Shown here: piece by piece, positions 16,759-23,465 of the stretch
Layout of the letters: every line of letters starts with the position of its first letter
Position numbering within the stretch: the stretch's first letter is position 1
NCBI RefSeq assembly: GCF_008831075.1
Contig: NZ_WBJX01000005.1
Location: forward strand, 186,001 to 250,000
Origin: Pseudoclavibacter terrae
Lineage (GTDB): Bacteria > Actinomycetota > Actinomycetes > Actinomycetales > Microbacteriaceae
DNA: 64,000 bases
Direction of reading: 5' to 3'
The notes under the pieces: model-generated
Databases searched by the model: none
Seen by the model: only the letters and a program-made list of their open reading frames with translations
What the model was told of the DNA's origin: nothing
Translations under genes and position numbers: made by a program

Positions 16759-17115
16759 TCAGACGACCTTCTTGACCACGCTCGACTTCAGCTGCATCTG
16801 CCCGAACCCTGGCACCTTCGCGTCGATGTCGTGGTCGCCGACACCGTCCGTGATCAGGCGGATGCCGTTGACCTTCGTGCCCACCTTGACTGTTCCGCCG
16901 CCTGCGCCCTTGACCTTGAGGTCCTTCGCGATCGTGACGGAGTCGCCGTCGGCCAGCACGTTCCCGACCGAGTCCCGAACTTCGAGGTGTGTCTCGGCAT
17001 CGTCGGCGTCACCGGGCGCCCACTCGTGGCCGCACATCGGGCACACCAGCAGCGCTCCCATCTCGTAGGCGAGCTCGCTCGCGCACTCGGGACACGGGGG
17101 AAGCTGATCAGGCAT
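16759..17115 (-). CDS. phnA: Zinc-ribbon alkylphosphonate-utilisation-operon protein PhnA/YjdM
   Basis: A 118-residue PhnA/YjdM-family protein. It starts with a four-cysteine zinc ribbon ('CPECAS...CPMCGHEW') and continues with the compact beta domain seen in the family ('VRDSVGNVLADGDSV', 'DLKVKG', ending KKVV). Despite the historical name it is not required for phosphonate use, and its biochemical role remains unclear; no phosphonate genes are nearby. The ATG at 17115 is favoured over an upstream in-frame ATG at 17160 because GGAGG lies 10 bases before it and the zinc ribbon then begins at the expected distance from the N-terminus. Monocistronic, converging on the SDR gene. Confidence 0.9.
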   Translation of the reverse strand: MPDQLPPCPECASELAYEMGALLVCPMCGHEWAPGDADDAETHLEVRDSVGNVLADGDSVTIAKDLKVKGAGGGTVKVGTKVNGIRLITDGVGDHDIDAKVPGFGQMQLKSSVVKKVV

Positions 17116-17237
17116 CGAGGCTGACCTCCAGGGAATCTCGCCGAACAGGAACGCCGACAACGCTAGGGCACGAGGCGTCGCCGCATCGAACGAGGAGTAC
17201 GCGCTTGCGTGCGGGAACGCGACGGCGGCCTGCTCCG

Positions 17238-17243
17238 TACGAT
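17238..17243 (+). promoter_or_regulatory. -10 element for leaderless sdpI-like mRNA
   Basis: TACGAT is followed by 7 bases and the ATG at 17251, which helps choose that start over ATG 17242, which overlaps the hexamer itself. Confidence 0.35.
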
Positions 17244-17250
17244 GGTGCAG

Positions 17251-17631
17251 ATGGATACTCCCCTTGCCGCTCGAATCGTGCTGGCAATCGTCATGGCAGG
17301 CTCCGGGCTCATCGTCATGTGGATGGCCCAGGCCGCCGCCTCTGGCCAGCTGAAGCGGAACGACATCGCCGGCATCCGGACGCCGAGCGCGATGTCAAGC
17401 GACGTGGCCTGGCTCGCCGCGCACGTGCGGTCGAAGCGCGCCACGATGACCGCCGGCATCCTGGCGCTGGTGACCGGCCTGGTGGTGCTGATCCCGATGC
17501 CGAGCCCGGTCATGATCGGGGTTGTCCTGGCGGGATGTGCGGCCCTGCTCGGGTTCGTCCTCTACGGTGCCCGCGTTGGCGTCCGAGCGGCGAAGCAGGT
17601 CGGGGAGAGGCCGAGGGGATCGGCCAAGTAG
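17251..17631 (+). CDS. SdpI family membrane protein
   Basis: A 126-residue integral membrane protein with three hydrophobic segments. The block 'SGQLKRNDIAGIRTPSAM' followed by 'W..AHVRSKR' after the first segment is the signature of the SdpI/YhfL family; the founding member gives immunity to the SdpC toxin in Bacillus, while most actinobacterial relatives are uncharacterised. There is no SdpC-like toxin next to it. In-frame ATGs at 17242 and 17251 are both possible, with 17251 best placed relative to the -10-like hexamer. The C-terminal 15 residues are basic and cytoplasmic. Convergent with the cupin gene that follows. Confidence 0.8.
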   Translation: MDTPLAARIVLAIVMAGSGLIVMWMAQAAASGQLKRNDIAGIRTPSAMSSDVAWLAAHVRSKRATMTAGILALVTGLVVLIPMPSPVMIGVVLAGCAALLGFVLYGARVGVRAAKQVGERPRGSAK

Positions 17632-17685
17632 TCGTAATCGCAGTCGTAGCCTCAGCCGACTGAAGGCGCCGCAGCGGGGCCCGAC

Positions 17686-17988
17686 TCAAGACCCTGGTGC
17701 CGCTTTCGCCTCGACCTCCACGAACGTGAACTGCTCGTCGCGGTCGTTCACGATGTTGTGGCGTGCGCCGGCCTCGCGGCTGTAGCTCACGCTCGCCGTG
17801 CACTCCATCGCGAACGGGTCAGCAGTCTCGGTCTCGACGGTCAGGGTTCCCGTCGTCTGCGGCACGACGACATACGGCATCGTGTGCGTATGCCAGCCGG
17901 TCTCGGCACCGGGAGGGAAGCGCCACTCGGTCACGCGGAATCGGTCGTCGTCGACCTGGACGGTTGGGGTGGCGGCGGGGCGAGTCAT
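17686..17988 (-). CDS. Small cupin-domain protein
   Basis: A 100-residue single-domain cupin. The first cupin motif is visible as 'PGAETGWHTHTMPYVVVP', with two histidines (and no clear conserved glutamate) as potential metal ligands; the second motif is weak ('GARHNIVN') but keeps a histidine and asparagine. Small cupins of this kind bind metal and act as dioxygenases, isomerases or sensors, so function cannot be assigned more narrowly. Start ATG is 6 bases downstream of TAGCGT on the minus strand, so it is probably a leaderless single gene. It converges with the SdpI gene. Confidence 0.78.
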   Translation of the reverse strand: MTRPAATPTVQVDDDRFRVTEWRFPPGAETGWHTHTMPYVVVPQTTGTLTVETETADPFAMECTASVSYSREAGARHNIVNDRDEQFTFVEVEAKAAPGS

Positions 17989-17994
17989 GACACG

Positions 17995-18000
17995 ACGCTA
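17995..18000 (-). promoter_or_regulatory. -10 element for leaderless cupin mRNA
   Basis: On the minus strand TAGCGT is followed by 6 bases and the ATG at 17988. Confidence 0.4.
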
Positions 18001-18029
18001 CCGGTCACGACGATGCAACGCCCATCCGC

Positions 18030-18230
18030 CTAGTTCTGCTCCTCAGCGGGGTCCTCTTCCTCCTGCTGCGTCTCCTCGGTGCGGTCGCGGAGCTCGTCGG
18101 CCATCGCGGCTGCGCCGTCGCGCCCGTGCTCGCCCTCGACCTCTTCGATGATGTCGCGCAGGTTCTCGTCGCCGGCCGAGGAGTCGTTCGAGTCGCCGGA
18201 CGCGGGGGATACGTTCTGTGGGGTCGTCAT
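18030..18230 (-). CDS. Small highly acidic protein
   Basis: A 66-residue protein of unknown function, dominated by Glu, Asp, Gln and Asn, with only four or five arginines and no lysine; it should have a strongly negative charge and probably little stable structure outside a helical stretch around residues 22-50. No signal peptide, cysteine or membrane segment. The ATG at 18230 is supported by TACGGT 6 bases upstream; a longer frame exists upstream, but it runs antisense through the monooxygenase gene and lacks this promoter arrangement. Lies between the cupin and the monooxygenase genes on the same strand, with no evident link to either. Confidence 0.65.
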   Translation of the reverse strand: MTTPQNVSPASGDSNDSSAGDENLRDIIEEVEGEHGRDGAAAMADELRDRTEETQQEEEDPAEEQN

Positions 18231-18236
18231 GGCGCG

Positions 18237-18242
18237 ACCGTA
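18237..18242 (-). promoter_or_regulatory. -10 element for leaderless acidic-protein mRNA
   Basis: On the minus strand TACGGT is followed by 6 bases and the ATG at 18230. Confidence 0.4.
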
Positions 18243-18270
18243 CGCACCGAGGCTGGACGACCGCAGATCA

Positions 18271-19413
18271 TCAGCTGACTGCCGACTCCCGTGGACCCGC
18301 GGTGCGCTCGCTCCGCCCCAGCTCGAGCCTCTCGATCGCTCGCACCGCATCTCGTCCCGCCCGGTTGGCGCCGACCGTCGACTGCGACGGCCCGAACCCG
18401 ATGAGGTGGATGCGCGGCTCGTCGGCGACCTGCGTGCCCCGCATCGTGATGCCGCCGCGCTCGTTGCGCAGCCCCAGCGTGTCGAGGTGTGCGAGGTCGG
18501 CGCGGAAGCCGGTCGCCCAGAGGATCGCGTCCACGGGCGTGAAGGCGCCGTCGGCCTCGCGCACCCCGCCCGGTTCGATCGCGGTGAACATGGGCCGCCG
18601 CACGAGCGCCCCACGGTCGCGCGCGGCGATCGCGTACGGCGACCAGCCGAGGCCCGTGTACGAGACGACGCTGCTCGCCGGCTCGCCCGCCTCGACGTCG
18701 GCGATCACCTTCGCGATCGTGCTCCGCCCCTCGACCTCAGGGTTGAAGCCGTGCTCCAAGAACACCGGCTCGCGCCGCGTGTACCAGAACGTCCGGGCCC
18801 CACGCGAGATCTCCTCCAGCTGCTGCACGGCTGAGATGCCGCCGCCCACGACCGCCACCCGCTGACCCGCGAACTCCTCCGCTGACACGTAGTCGCGCGT
18901 GTGCAGCTGACGCCCCTCGAACGTCTCCTGGCCCGGAATGCTCGGCAGTAGCGGGTTGTTCCAGGTGCCCGTTGCGTTGATGATCGCGCCCGCCCGCCAC
19001 ACGCCGGCCGCATCCGTGCGCACGAGCAGCTCGCCGCGGGGGTCTGCACCGACGCGCGAGACATCGAGCACCCGAACCGGCCGCACGATGGGCAGCGGAT
19101 GCGCGTGCTCGAACTCCGCGAAGTACCGCGGCACCGCATCCCGACTCGGTTCGTCCTCGCTGCCGGGTGTCCGCGCGAACGTCGGCAGGTCGAAGATGCC
19201 GTTCACGGTCGCCATCGTCAGCGACTCCCAGCGATGCTGCCACGCGCCACCCGGTTCGGGGTTCGCGTCGAGCATCACGAAGGTGCGCTCGGCCGCCGGC
19301 TCGTCCAGGGCGCTCACGAAGCCGCGCCGCTGCAGGTGGAACCCCGCCGACAGCCCGGCCTGGCCGGCGCCGATCACGACGACCGTCGCGGAGCGCGGGG
19401 TGATGTCAGTCAA
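18271..19413 (-). CDS. FAD-dependent NAD(P)H oxidoreductase / flavin-containing monooxygenase-like
   Basis: A 380-residue two-dinucleotide-domain flavoprotein. The N-terminal FAD motif is 'VVIGAGQAGLSAGFHL' and the NADPH motif 'VAVVGGGISAVQQ' sits in the middle; 'GGAWQHRWESLTM' after the first domain is typical of flavin monooxygenases that oxygenate amines, sulfides or ketones. The full Baeyer-Villiger/FMO fingerprint is not evident, so it is best called FMO-like. It follows a MarR-family regulator on the same strand with an 8-base overlap, indicating co-regulation with redox or xenobiotic stress genes, and faces a divergent LLM oxidoreductase operon across shared operators. Confidence 0.85.
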   Translation of the reverse strand: MTDITPRSATVVVIGAGQAGLSAGFHLQRRGFVSALDEPAAERTFVMLDANPEPGGAWQHRWESLTMATVNGIFDLPTFARTPGSEDEPSRDAVPRYFAEFEHAHPLPIVRPVRVLDVSRVGADPRGELLVRTDAAGVWRAGAIINATGTWNNPLLPSIPGQETFEGRQLHTRDYVSAEEFAGQRVAVVGGGISAVQQLEEISRGARTFWYTRREPVFLEHGFNPEVEGRSTIAKVIADVEAGEPASSVVSYTGLGWSPYAIAARDRGALVRRPMFTAIEPGGVREADGAFTPVDAILWATGFRADLAHLDTLGLRNERGGITMRGTQVADEPRIHLIGFGPSQSTVGANRAGRDAVRAIERLELGRSERTAGPRESAVS

Positions 19414-19897
19414 GATCGGAGCCGTCCTTTGACCTGTCGAGCCCCAGGTGCCCGCGAATCGTGTCCGTCAGGGCCTCGACCTGAGCGAGCTGCTCGGGGG
19501 AGAGGGCGTCGAGGAACAGCTCTTGCACGGCCTTGAGGTGCGGAACTGACCCGCGGCGGAAGGCGGTCGCCCCCTCCTCGGTGAGGCTCACCACCGACCC
19601 GCGCGTGTCCTCCGGGCACGGGTCGCGGCGCAGCAGGCCGCGCTTCTCCATGCGGCCGAGCTGGTGAGAAAGGCGGCTGCGTTCCCAGCCGACCGACGCC
19701 GCGAGCTCGGATGAGCGCAGTGAGCGCCCTGGCGCCTCACGCAAGGCGAGCAGCACGCCGTAGTCACCCGTCGACAGCGACGACTCGCTCTGCATGCGGC
19801 TCGCGAGGCGGGAGTTGAGCACGCCCGTCGTCTCGATGAACCCGCGCCAGACGCGCAAGTCCTCGGCGCTGATCTGCGTTCTCGGCGATGCGTTCAT
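19406..19897 (-). CDS. MarR family transcriptional regulator
   Basis: A 163-residue winged-helix regulator of the MarR family. The recognition-helix region reads 'LRSSELAASVGWERSRLSHQLGRMEKRGLL' and the beta-wing 'DTRGSVVSLTEEG', both highly typical. MarR proteins bind palindromes as dimers and are released by phenolic or oxidising ligands. It is read with the monooxygenase (8-base overlap) and diverges from the LLM oxidoreductase gene; the intervening 96 bases hold two copies of a TTGA-N4-TCAA palindrome, so it very likely controls both directions. ATG 19897 with GGAGG 5-6 bases upstream decides the start over the longer open frame. Confidence 0.9.
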   Translation of the reverse strand: MNASPRTQISAEDLRVWRGFIETTGVLNSRLASRMQSESSLSTGDYGVLLALREAPGRSLRSSELAASVGWERSRLSHQLGRMEKRGLLRRDPCPEDTRGSVVSLTEEGATAFRRGSVPHLKAVQELFLDALSPEQLAQVEALTDTIRGHLGLDRSKDGSDLD

Positions 19898-19934
19898 GAG
19901 GCCTCCAGGGTTCGGAATGCCTCCATCATGCCAC

Positions 19935-19982
19935 GTAGTTGACATATCAACTACCCTGACGCATGATTGACGCGTCAACTAC
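19935..19982. promoter_or_regulatory. Two MarR-type operators in the divergent promoter region
   Basis: Site 1, GTAGTTGACATATCAACTAC (19935-19954), has perfect 8-base arms around CATA. Site 2 has TTGA-CGCG-TCAACTAC (19967-19982), sharing TTGA-N4-TCAACTAC with site 1. Centres are 28 bases apart. Both lie between the MarR gene and the divergent LLM gene. Confidence 0.75.
19939..19967 (+). promoter_or_regulatory. Promoter of LLM oxidoreductase operon
   Basis: TTGACA (19939-19944), 17 bases, then CATGAT (19962-19967). The -35 lies inside MarR site 1 and the -10 abuts site 2, so binding of the regulator would block RNA polymerase. Confidence 0.55.
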
Positions 19983-19993
19983 TTGGAGGACCC

Positions 19994-21082
19994 ATGAGCA
20001 CGCAGCAGGGAACGCAGATGAGCGCAGTGGATGCAGCCCAGCTCCCATTCGAGATCGGCCTCAACTCGTTCGGCGACGTGCCGAACGTCGACGGCACGCC
20101 CCTGTCCGACGCAGCGACGGTTCGCCTGCTCGTCGACGAGGCCCGCCTCGCAGAGAAGGTCGGCCTCGACGTCTTCAGCATCGGCGAGCACTACCGCGAG
20201 GGCTTCGTCGACTCCGCGACCCCCGTCATCCTGGCCGGCATCGCGACCGCGACCGAGCGCATCCGCCTCGGCTCGGCCGTCACCGTGCTCAGCACCAACG
20301 ACCCCGTTCGCCTCTACAACGAGTTCTCCACGCTCGACGCGCTCTCGAACGGACGCGCCCAGATGGTCGTTGGCCGCGCCTCGCAGACCCAGTCGTTCCC
20401 GCTCTTCGGCTACGACATCGCCGACTACGAGCAGCTCTTCGAGGAGAAGCTCGACCTCTTCATGCAGCTGCAGCGCAGCGACTCGGTCACGTGGTCGGGC
20501 AGCGTTCGCGCGCCGCTCGTGAACCAGACGCTGCATCCGACCATGCGCCCCGGTGGCATCCCCACCTGGGTGGGCGTCGGCGGCAGCCCAGACTCGGTCG
20601 TGCGCGCCGCCCGCTACGGCCTGCCGCTCATGCTCGCCATCATCGGCGGGCAGCCCGAGCGCTTCGCCGGCCACGTCGACCTCTACTTCCGTGCGCTCGA
20701 GAAGTTCGGGATGCCCGCGAACCGGGTCGGCCAGCACGCCCTCGGCCTCGTCGCCGAGACGGATGAGGAAGCCGCCGAGACCTGGTGGGAGTCGTGGAAG
20801 CCCATGGTCGAGATGATGGGGAAGGAGCGCGGCTTCTACCCGCCAACCAAGGAGCGCTACCTCATGGAGCTCGAGACCGGCGCCCTCTTCGTCGGCTCGC
20901 CCGACACGGTCGCGAAGAAGATCGTGCGCATGGTGGAGGTTCTCCGCATCAGCCGCTTCGACCTCAAGTACGACGTCATCGGCCTGCCGACGGACGCCCG
21001 CGCCCAGACCATCAGCCTGCTGGGCACCGAAGTCGCACCCCGAGTGCGCCGACTGCTCGCGAAGGAGTCCATCAATGTCTAG
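19994..21082 (+). CDS. LLM-class flavin-dependent oxidoreductase
   Basis: A 362-residue TIM-barrel oxidoreductase of the luciferase-like monooxygenase superfamily, using FMN or F420. Typical elements are 'LAEKVGLDVFSIGEHYREG', 'RIRLGSAVTVLSTNDPVRLYNE', and 'LDALSNGRAQMVVGR'. It lies downstream of two MarR-type operators and overlaps the next gene, an F420-reductase-like protein, by 8 bases, which suggests a flavin or F420 redox pair induced by the signal sensed by the MarR protein. The ATG at 19994 follows GGAGGA closely and is preferred over an in-frame TTG at 19967 that lies within the operator. Substrate unknown. Confidence 0.9.
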   Translation: MSTQQGTQMSAVDAAQLPFEIGLNSFGDVPNVDGTPLSDAATVRLLVDEARLAEKVGLDVFSIGEHYREGFVDSATPVILAGIATATERIRLGSAVTVLSTNDPVRLYNEFSTLDALSNGRAQMVVGRASQTQSFPLFGYDIADYEQLFEEKLDLFMQLQRSDSVTWSGSVRAPLVNQTLHPTMRPGGIPTWVGVGGSPDSVVRAARYGLPLMLAIIGGQPERFAGHVDLYFRALEKFGMPANRVGQHALGLVAETDEEAAETWWESWKPMVEMMGKERGFYPPTKERYLMELETGALFVGSPDTVAKKIVRMVEVLRISRFDLKYDVIGLPTDARAQTISLLGTEVAPRVRRLLAKESINV

Positions 21083-21845
21083 CGTTCAGACGAACAGGAA
21101 CGGGTCGGCAGGGAGCCTGCCCACCATCGGCATCCTCGGTGCGGGCAAGGTCGGCACCGTGCTCGCCCGCCTCCTCCTCGGCAGCGGCTACCGGGTGCTC
21201 ATCGCCGGGTCCGGGGCGCCGAGCAAGATCGACCTCATCATCGACGTGCTCGTGCCGGGCGCCAGCACGGGAACGAGCGCCGAGGTCGCGGCCGAGGCCG
21301 ACATCGTCATCCTGGCCCTGCCGCTCGGCAAGGCCCTGCCGCTCGCCGAGCGCGACGCGCTCCCGCTCGACGGGCTGCGGGGCAAGCTCGTCATCGACGC
21401 CATGAACTACTGGTGGGAGATCGACGGCGTGCGCGACGACCTCAACGACCCGACCGTGGCGACGAGCGAGCTCGTGCAGCAGCTGCTGTCCGACTCGCGC
21501 GTCGTGAAGGCCTTCAACCACATGGGCTATCACGACCTCGACGAAGGTCCGAGGCAGACCGGCGCCCCCGGCAGGCGGGGGATCGGCATCGCGGGCGACG
21601 ACGACGCCGACCTCGCCGCCGCGGCGACGCTCGTGGATGCGGCCGGGTTCGACCCCGTGCTCGTCGGCACCCTGCACGAGAGCTTCCTGCTGCAACCGGG
21701 CAGCGAGCTCTTCGGCGCGAACTTCCCCGCCGACGAGGTTCGCGCCGCCGCCGCGCGCTTCCCGGGCACCGAGCGCGCCCTCGAACTCACCGCGCGGCGG
21801 GCCGAGAACGCCGGGACGGTACCAGCGGACACCGTGCGAGTCTGA
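21075..21845 (+). CDS. NADPH-dependent F420 reductase-like protein
   Basis: A 256-residue Rossmann protein. The N-terminal NADP-binding motif is 'IGILGAGKVGTVLARLLLGSGYRV', followed by the strand 'VIDAMNYW' and 'VKAFNHMGYHDL'; this arrangement matches the F420H2:NADP oxidoreductase-like/pyrroline-5-carboxylate reductase-like domain proteins. The first 16 residues are a short polar extension. True F420 use cannot be proven from sequence; many actinobacterial members work only with NADP. It overlaps the upstream LLM gene by 8 bases, so the two are produced together under MarR control. An alternative would be an NADP-dependent reductase unrelated to F420. Confidence 0.82.
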   Translation: MSSVQTNRNGSAGSLPTIGILGAGKVGTVLARLLLGSGYRVLIAGSGAPSKIDLIIDVLVPGASTGTSAEVAAEADIVILALPLGKALPLAERDALPLDGLRGKLVIDAMNYWWEIDGVRDDLNDPTVATSELVQQLLSDSRVVKAFNHMGYHDLDEGPRQTGAPGRRGIGIAGDDDADLAAAATLVDAAGFDPVLVGTLHESFLLQPGSELFGANFPADEVRAAAARFPGTERALELTARRAENAGTVPADTVRV

Positions 21846-21900
21846 CCGGACACCAAGCTCCCGCACACCGCGCATCCACGTCAGGATGCTCAACTCGATG

Positions 21901-21916
21901 CAACGCAATCGCGTTG
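21901..21916. promoter_or_regulatory. Short palindrome upstream of antitoxin-like gene
   Basis: CAACGC-AATC-GCGTTG is a perfect inverted repeat 26 bases before the start codon of the small MT0933-like gene; it may be its operator. Confidence 0.35.
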
Positions 21917-21941
21917 ATCCGACGAAGCGAAGGAGACCACC

Positions 21942-22124
21942 ATGGTGTTCGAGAACATCGGCGACAAAGCAGCCCAGGCAGCGAACAGCGAGCAGGGCGA
22001 GCAGCTCACCGACCACGCCTTCGACGCGGCCGGCGACCACGCGGAGACCGCGATCGGCAACCAGCACGACGAGCACATCCAGAAGATGCGCGACGGCGCA
22101 GACGAGGCAGTCGGCACCGAGTGA
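21942..22124 (+). CDS. Small MT0933/Rv0909-like antitoxin-family protein
   Basis: A 60-residue hydrophilic helical protein. The pattern 'IGDKAAQAANSEQGEQLTDHAFDAAGDHAE' followed by 'HDEHIQKMRDGADEAVG' resembles the Rv0909/MT0933 antitoxin family, whose members have repeated short amphipathic helices with Gly-Asp-Lys and Ala-Gly-Asp turns. In M. tuberculosis the partner toxin is Rv0910, a START-like protein; no such gene is adjacent, so this may be an orphan or a stress protein. AAGGAG precedes the ATG with good spacing, a small palindrome lies upstream, and a strong terminator follows 26 bases after the stop codon. Confidence 0.65.
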   Translation: MVFENIGDKAAQAANSEQGEQLTDHAFDAAGDHAETAIGNQHDEHIQKMRDGADEAVGTE

Positions 22125-22150
22125 CGACGAGCGACCAGCTCGCCTGACAG

Positions 22151-22187
22151 CGCAGGAAAGGCCCGCCACCGGCGGGCCTTTCCTGCG
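22151..22187 (+). terminator. Strong intrinsic terminator after antitoxin-like gene
   Basis: A perfect 17-base stem (22151-22167 with 22171-22187) closes on an ACC loop, just downstream of the small gene's stop. Confidence 0.8.
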
Positions 22188-22340
22188 TCCGGGCCGCTTC
22201 CTGGACGAAGCATCCGGAAGCCTGGGCGTCCCGTGAATCCATTTGACTGACCCCAGACCCAGCCTCATAGGGTCGAAGACGTCGGGCCACAACCGGCACT
22301 CACGCAACATGCACTCGATGAGCACACTCACGGAGGAATC

Positions 22341-22868
22341 ATGAAGCTGAAGAACACCGTCACCCTGGCCACATCCATCGTCGTCGCTGGAGCCCTCGGC
22401 GTCGCAGGCAGCACGGCCGCGAACGCCGCCCAAGCACCCGTCGTCACCGCAGCGTCCGCCACCGCAGACAGCGGGGGATACTCGCAAGAGGCCTTCGCCG
22501 CAGAAGTCGAATACACCGCCTCCCTCAGCGCCGAGGAGCAGGACGCCCGCGTCGAGCAGCTCATGGCGGAGGCGAGCGCCGAAGCCGAGGCGGTCGAAGG
22601 CCGCGCCGCGCTGCCGCTCATCCCGTTCGCGGTCGTGGCGGCCTGCATCGGCTCCGCCGGCTACGGCGCCTACTCGTCCTACAAGTCCGGCGACCCCGTC
22701 GACTTCATCGCGCAGACCGTGATCGGCTGCATCCCCTTCGGTGCCGCAGCCAAGCCCGTCGTCGTGACCCTCATCAACGCCAACAAGCCGCTCGTCATCT
22801 CGGGCCTCAAGGCGCTCGGCCTCGGCGCGAACTCCGCCATCATCCTGGCCCTCGGCGGCGACAGCTGA
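22341..22868 (+). CDS. Secreted hydrophobic polypeptide, bacteriocin-like
   Basis: A 175-residue secreted protein without a family I can name. A Sec signal peptide covers residues 1-30 ('LKNTVTLATSIVVAGALGVAG', cleavage probably after ANA-A). A polar, acidic stretch follows (about residues 31-85: 'EEQDARVEQLMAEASAEAEA'), and the last 80 residues are hydrophobic and glycine-rich with two cysteines (in 'AACIGS' and 'IGCIPFG') that could form a disulfide. Signal, acidic middle and hydrophobic cationic C-terminal core together resemble the precursor of a secreted membrane-active peptide, with the middle part as a propeptide. GGAGG precedes the ATG. The next gene, 61 bases away, encodes a small four-helix membrane protein that could give immunity. 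This is inference from shape only. Confidence 0.65.
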   Translation: MKLKNTVTLATSIVVAGALGVAGSTAANAAQAPVVTAASATADSGGYSQEAFAAEVEYTASLSAEEQDARVEQLMAEASAEAEAVEGRAALPLIPFAVVAACIGSAGYGAYSSYKSGDPVDFIAQTVIGCIPFGAAAKPVVVTLINANKPLVISGLKALGLGANSAIILALGGDS

Positions 22869-22929
22869 GACAACCCCGCTGACACCCGGTCCACGACCGC
22901 AGACGACACGACGAAGAGGAGTCCTCCCC

Positions 22930-23322
22930 ATGAGCAGCAGCACTGAACAGCGAGACGGCAGCCGGCTGGCCGTCGCAGCAGCAGCGGTCTTCCTCGGAGG
23001 TGCCGTCGCCGCATCGGCAACGCAGACCACCGCCGGGTGGGCGGATGCGCTCCTCGCGGGACCAGTCGTGCTCGCGCTGATCCTGCTCGCCGCGACAGCC
23101 TGGGTGGCGCGCTCCCGTCCCGCAGCCGCCAGCCGCCGCGCATCCGCGACCTACCTCGGCGTCGCCATCGCGGCCAGCATCGGGATCACCGCGACGCTCG
23201 CCCTCACGGGCCTCGAGGGCGGCCTCCTGGTCTACGCGCTCCCGCTCGGATCGGCGCTGCAGCTCGCGCAGCTGGCACGCTCCCTCTCCGAGGGACGAGC
23301 GGGCCGAACCGTGAACGGCTGA
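22930..23322 (+). CDS. Small four-helix membrane protein
   Basis: A 130-residue integral membrane protein with four hydrophobic segments (about residues 14-30, 38-58, 74-92 and 98-115), a short polar N-terminus and a basic C-terminal tail. No recognised domain, no catalytic-looking motif. It follows the secreted polypeptide gene by 61 bases with its own Shine-Dalgarno (GAGGAG), and the pair is bounded by strong terminators on both sides, so they form a compact two-gene unit. Immunity or export of the secreted product is the natural hypothesis, but an unrelated small membrane protein cannot be excluded. Confidence 0.65.
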   Translation: MSSSTEQRDGSRLAVAAAAVFLGGAVAASATQTTAGWADALLAGPVVLALILLAATAWVARSRPAAASRRASATYLGVAIAASIGITATLALTGLEGGLLVYALPLGSALQLAQLARSLSEGRAGRTVNG

Positions 23323-23356
23323 CGGGCGCGCACCGGGACGGCGCACGCCCTGAACG

Positions 23357-23402
23357 ACAGACTGCGGGCGGTGGAACAGGGGTTCCACCGCCCGCAGTCT
23401 GT
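23357..23402. terminator. Bidirectional intrinsic terminator, 21-base perfect stem
   Basis: Arms 23357-23377 and 23382-23402 pair without mismatch around an AGGG loop, between the convergent membrane-protein and surface-protein genes; T-rich flanks on either side are weak. Confidence 0.85.
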
Positions 23403-23465
23403 TGGCGTCTCCGCCGCTGACTCGCCGCTGGCAGCGAGACGCGGCCTGCGCCGCCGCTCTGTCAG

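Noticed and set aside
17209-17250. Upstream extension of the SdpI-family gene to 17209.
   Set aside because: The added residues are polar and precede the first membrane segment without a ribosome-binding site; the -10-like hexamer lies inside this extension, favouring ATG 17251.
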